From assembly GCF_034702125.1 (NCBI RefSeq), contig NC_085860.1:14959723-15023722 (forward strand): 64,000 bases of DNA, given 5' to 3'. The stretch's first letter is position 1, and each line of letters starts with the position of its first letter. The position numbers and the translations under genes are program-made. The notes beneath the pieces were generated by a model. It was given only the letters and a program-made list of their open reading frames with translations, did not search any database and was not told the DNA's origin. This stretch comes from Engraulis encrasicolus. Its lineage: Eukaryota > Chordata > Actinopteri > Clupeiformes > Engraulidae. Shown here piece by piece: positions 60,444-64,000 of the stretch.

Positions 60444-61545
60444 GATATCACATCAGCTTATGGGGCCTGTTTGGAGATATGAAAATGTGATATTGTTTCT
60501 CTTTGTGGTAGATGTTTCTGCAGTGTATATAACCTGATGCTATTAGGGGTGTCTATCCAACTTGTGTTTGTTTTCATTGTTATATAGTCATCATTTCACA
60601 ATATATGGAGTTAAACCCAAAATGACATTTGCTTTTGCTGGCCTCCAAAAAGTGCATATCAATGCAAGTGCATCTATTGTCCTGCAGGTGGCAGTGTAGT
60701 GTCATCATGAACCCCTAACTACTTTCCCCATTTTACTTTTATTTGAAAGAATAGCCTGTCCCTCCCTCCACCACTCTTAGACAAACACTGCCAGACATCT
60801 TTGTTCAGTGTTATGTAATACTATAACGTCCCTGATGAAAAACAGCAGAGGATAGACATAAAGTTGAGAAATACTTGGGCAGCTTGTGCATAGTAATAAC
60901 CCTTGGTGAGTAACTTGGGATTAGTTAGCCTTTTTTACCCTTACCAACATTCCTCTGCATACAAAGTCCTCCTTCATGCCACACAGGGCTTCTTTAACAC
61001 TGAGTCACTTCAGGCCTGATGCTGTGCTGTAATTCGCATGGACTGCCCCCTGAATGAAATGTGTTTACGTTTGACTACTCTGTAGGCCCGGAGGGAATAT
61101 GGTGGTGGTGGGACTAGTCGTGTAACGAGGCTCTATATGTGCCGTGCTGTGCCTCAGATTTGTTTTTCTTTTTCTCAAGCAAATGAAACGTGTGAGGGAA
61201 CGCAGTGACCTTTTACATTCCTCCTCTTATTAGGGCATTCACATTCAATTTGAGGAGCTAAAAATAAATCCAAATCAGTGTGCCTGATGTGCACTGTGGG
61301 GTTAGCTTCCGGCTCGCCGTCTACATCCCAGTCCCCAACTCAACTTTAACAGGAGACAGGATAAAAGATAATCTGATGTCAGATGAGCAACTGTCATGTA
61401 ACAACAACCTGAGGCCCAAAAGTTGCTACGCTTGCTGCATCACAAGTGTCTCTGACTGCACTGGTTTAACGTCCTTAACATTATCAGTCATCGCTCTCTA
61501 ATCATAATCTAAACGTGCTACCAGAGTTTCATAAAGCAGTTATCA
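60444..61545. other. Intergenic, no gene recognised
   Basis: Unique-looking sequence. The frame at 61280-61501 has no recognised domain. Confidence 0.45.
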
Positions 61546-61565
61546 AAACATGTCTAGACAAGTCT
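61546..61565. promoter_or_regulatory. Perfect p53 response-element consensus
   Basis: AAACATGTCTAGACAAGTCT consists of two adjacent RRRCWWGYYY decamers with no spacer and no mismatch. It lies 5.1 kb past the tp53i11 stop codon and about 0.9 kb before the putative exon donor at 62433. p53 tetramers bind such full sites. Whether this one acts on tp53i11 or on a downstream promoter is inference. Confidence 0.7.
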
Positions 61566-62279
61566 AGCCATTCTTGTCACCACCACATTTCTAAATGGCT
61601 ATTAGATGAGCAAGTCAAGACTGATTGTAAGTAAGTGTCACAGGTTGCTGTTTGGAGTCTCTGAGTCAGTCAAGGCGTTGGCCTTTAAGGTTTAGTTTAG
61701 CACACATTAGATTACAAAGGCACCTCAGCCAATATAAACAGAAAGAACAATGTACTTTGTTCTGATTTGGATGTGGGATACATCTATGGCATGCAGTAGT
61801 CTAGGTCTGTTATTTTAATATTTTTTGGTTATTTGTTTGGCAACTTAAAGCTTATAGTAGGCTATTTGTATTTTCCACTTAATAAATTATTATATTGAGG
61901 GACCCAGATATGTTGCCAATAGCTGACCAAGCTGACACATATGGCGCCCATTCTTTGAACAGATGTGTTTCTCTGAATATGATTATCTATTAAAAATGTG
62001 GGAGGTCATTTTTTGTTTGTGTATTGAACTTGTCATCAGGCTCAATTTCATGCCCGAATGAAATCCCACAGTTTATTCAGAATACATTTGATTGATTTCA
62101 GGCTCCAAACAATTCAACCATAGCATTGTATAATTTTCATTTAGTTTGTTATAAAGTAACTTAAAAAATAAATTTGCTGGCAGATCACAGGCCTACTGCT
62201 CTCATTTATCTCTCAAGCAGCATGTGAACTACACTGCAATAGCCTAGAACTGCCGCTGGGGCGTTAAAGGGTTAACTCG
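61566..62279. other. Intergenic, no gene recognised
   Basis: AT-rich sequence; nothing recognised. Confidence 0.45.
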
Positions 62280-62432
62280 TGCGGAGGGGGAGGAAGAGGG
62301 CAGTACGCGGGGGCCAGACGCTTTCCCATGCTTTTGCTTCGTGTGTAATCCCTACAGTCATACAAGCACTTTGAGGCAGAAAGAAGGCTGAAGAATACTG
62401 CCAAAGTTTTCTTCCTGTTTTAGTTAACAAAG
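62280..62432 (+). other. Possible non-coding first exon
   Basis: A GC-richer patch (GGAGGGGGAGGAAGAGGGC, GCGGGGGCCAGACGC) is followed by AACAAAG|GTAAGT with a consensus donor at 62433. No coding frame was recognised up to the donor. It would fit a 5' UTR exon of a downstream + strand gene. In mammals TP53I11 lies near TSPAN18 and PRDM11, but nothing here identifies which gene this is. Confidence 0.3.
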
Positions 62433-63700
62433 GTAAGTAGCCTACGGCATGTTTACTTCCTTTCTTTAAATAGGCATCTTGAGAAGTATCAGTTTATCGC
62501 TGCTAAGATGAATGTTGTACCTCTTTGTAAGATGGTGCCGCTGTAAAACTTGTTGCAAGTGGCTGAACTGTACAAAAAGTTAGGCTAGCTCGCGAACCGA
62601 ACGTCTAGCAAGTAATATTTCAACTACTTTCAAATCACAACGTTGTCTGTGACGAAGGTGTAACGCACCCTTGTTTGGTTATCCTTTTCGGCCCGAATGT
62701 ATTTTTTTTTTTGCTTTCAAAGTAGGCTACTTGGTGAAGCATGAAATGACCATGCTTTGGGTAGGGTTAACGTTATCAGCCAATCTCAGTGCAGGTGCCA
62801 AACCCTGTTGCGTTACATACTGGGGCTACTGTCAGTGAGACATTACGTTGACTGTTGTAAAATTGCGAATTGTTTCAAAAACGCTTAACCAGCGATGTAA
62901 TTCCCCAGATGTCACTGAAGGGTTTACCTTTTGAATGAACGCGAAACGTCAGCAGATTGATGAAAATAAAAGTTGGCTTCCGTTCAGTGGGCGTTATGTG
63001 TGCATTGGCACAAGTGCAGTGTGCCATGCTAACTTTACCCCCAGCTTGACTAATATAAAGCCTCTCAAACAGACAGGGTTTGCTAATGAAACTTTGCAAA
63101 GTACCCACAAAGCATTAGACAATCAAGTTAAGCTGTTGAGTTTTTGTAGTCATATGTTTTTGTTAAGTAAGCACAGGTGACTTTTCCAATAAGCTACCCA
63201 TTTGATTGGCTCATTGAGTTTATCTGTCAGCTGTCTTGTCCCACTCACCAACCCGGCAGTCATGGATGTTCATGGCTATCTTTCATTTCCTGTGCTTTAC
63301 TCAGAATGGAAGTGTGTGTGGGTGTGTCTGTATTTTTCTTTTGCAAAGAGGGCATCTATGCTGCCCCTGTGGAAAAACTTCACAATTCCCAGGGATTCAG
63401 ACATTGCTTGATCATTGCGTGATTTCATTCAGGGAATCTCCCTGTTGTCTACTTTTGGTTTCCTTTTGACTTTGGCAGTGAAAGTGACCCCCTTTTCCCC
63501 TTGGTGGGGAGGGACTGGTAGGTAGGCTTCAGTTATCAAAACATCTCCAAAGAAAGTCCCTGATGAGGTGGCAATTCTGTCTTTTACCTTAGTTTGCGCA
63601 GTCTGCCTGTCATTTTCATTTGCAGGCTATCGTTGTATAATCCTTCTTTTCTGTCCGCCTTTTGTTAACTTTTCTCTTTGCTCCCCACTTTGTTTGAATA
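62433..63700. other. Possible intron or intergenic
   Basis: Unique-looking sequence; frames of 70-80 codons with no recognised domain. Confidence 0.4.
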
Positions 63701-63718
63701 CGGTGACTTTTCTGTGCC

Positions 63719-63780
63719 CACGTCACGTGGCTCAGCTTTCTCTCTCCTCTCCTATTGAATCTGAACTGATATAAATAGAG
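63719..63780 (+). promoter_or_regulatory. E-box and TATA-like arrangement
   Basis: CACGTCACGTGG includes a palindromic CACGTG E-box at 63724-63729. TATAAATAG begins at 63770. A start near 63800 would be expected. No coding frame was recognised before the window ends. Confidence 0.3.
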
Positions 63781-64000
63781 AGAGGGGGAAAAGGATGCCG
63801 CGATGTCACTGTGAAGCCTAGCATATGGTCACTTGCCCCCTCTCACTTTTTTGAAAAAAGTATCGAAAGGAGGGGCTAAAAAAAAATTCAATGGGCAGCA
63901 GAAGGATGGCGTAAAGCTTGGGCATGTCTCACCTGCTGTCGCCCGATTAGCGCCTCCCACCCCCACCCCACAGACACACGCCCCATGCTGAATGGCCTCA

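Overview
The window is nuclear DNA from a vertebrate, most likely a teleost fish. The evidence is vertebrate-type introns with GT-AG junctions, a densely repetitive intron landscape, fish-type tRNA-derived SINEs, a near-full-length L2/Maui-clade LINE, many small hAT-like elements with 8-bp target duplications, and a very large amount of (CA)n, (CT)n and tetra/pentanucleotide microsatellite. Most long open frames here are translations of microsatellites and are not genes.

One protein-coding gene can be assembled with confidence: tp53i11 (tumour protein p53-inducible protein 11, PIG11), on the + strand. Six coding exons (30251-30388, 43745-43803, 47850-47898, 49189-49285, 54641-54742, 56331-56467) join in frame at GT-AG junctions into a 190-residue protein with four hydrophobic segments. 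This is almost the length I recall for human TP53I11 (189), and the N-terminus is close to identical. Upstream non-coding exons and the promoter were not identified; they may lie in or before the first 30 kb. A 3' UTR follows the stop codon, with AATAAA signals near 58.33, 58.63 and 60.44 kb.

Layout. 1-14 kb: non-coding sequence with a partly duplicated 0.6-0.8 kb block split by a MITE, two SINEs, a 219-bp (ACTC)n array and a 1.46-kb TIR element. 14.3-18.8 kb: a hAT-type element (8-bp target duplication) interrupted by a decayed L2-like LINE on the minus strand. 18.9-20.1 kb: a TIR element carrying a 141-bp tandem repeat and a second, nested TIR element. 24.2-28.8 kb: a 4.5-kb foldback element with an inserted solo LTR, another inserted DNA element and a remnant cysteine-rich reading frame. 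30-57 kb: tp53i11 coding exons among microsatellites, minisatellites and hAT MITEs. 57-62 kb: 3' UTR and flank, including a perfect 20-bp p53 response-element consensus at 61546-61565. 62.3-64 kb: GC-richer sequence with a possible first exon (donor at 62433) and an E-box/TATA arrangement of an unidentified downstream gene.

I found no operon, CRISPR, tRNA or rRNA, and no evidence for an undescribed multi-gene system. The items most worth checking are the p53 site beside a p53-inducible gene, the nested elements for which the window also holds an unoccupied copy of the target, the 60-bp micro-MITE, and two long complementary tetranucleotide arrays flanking the start of the gene.
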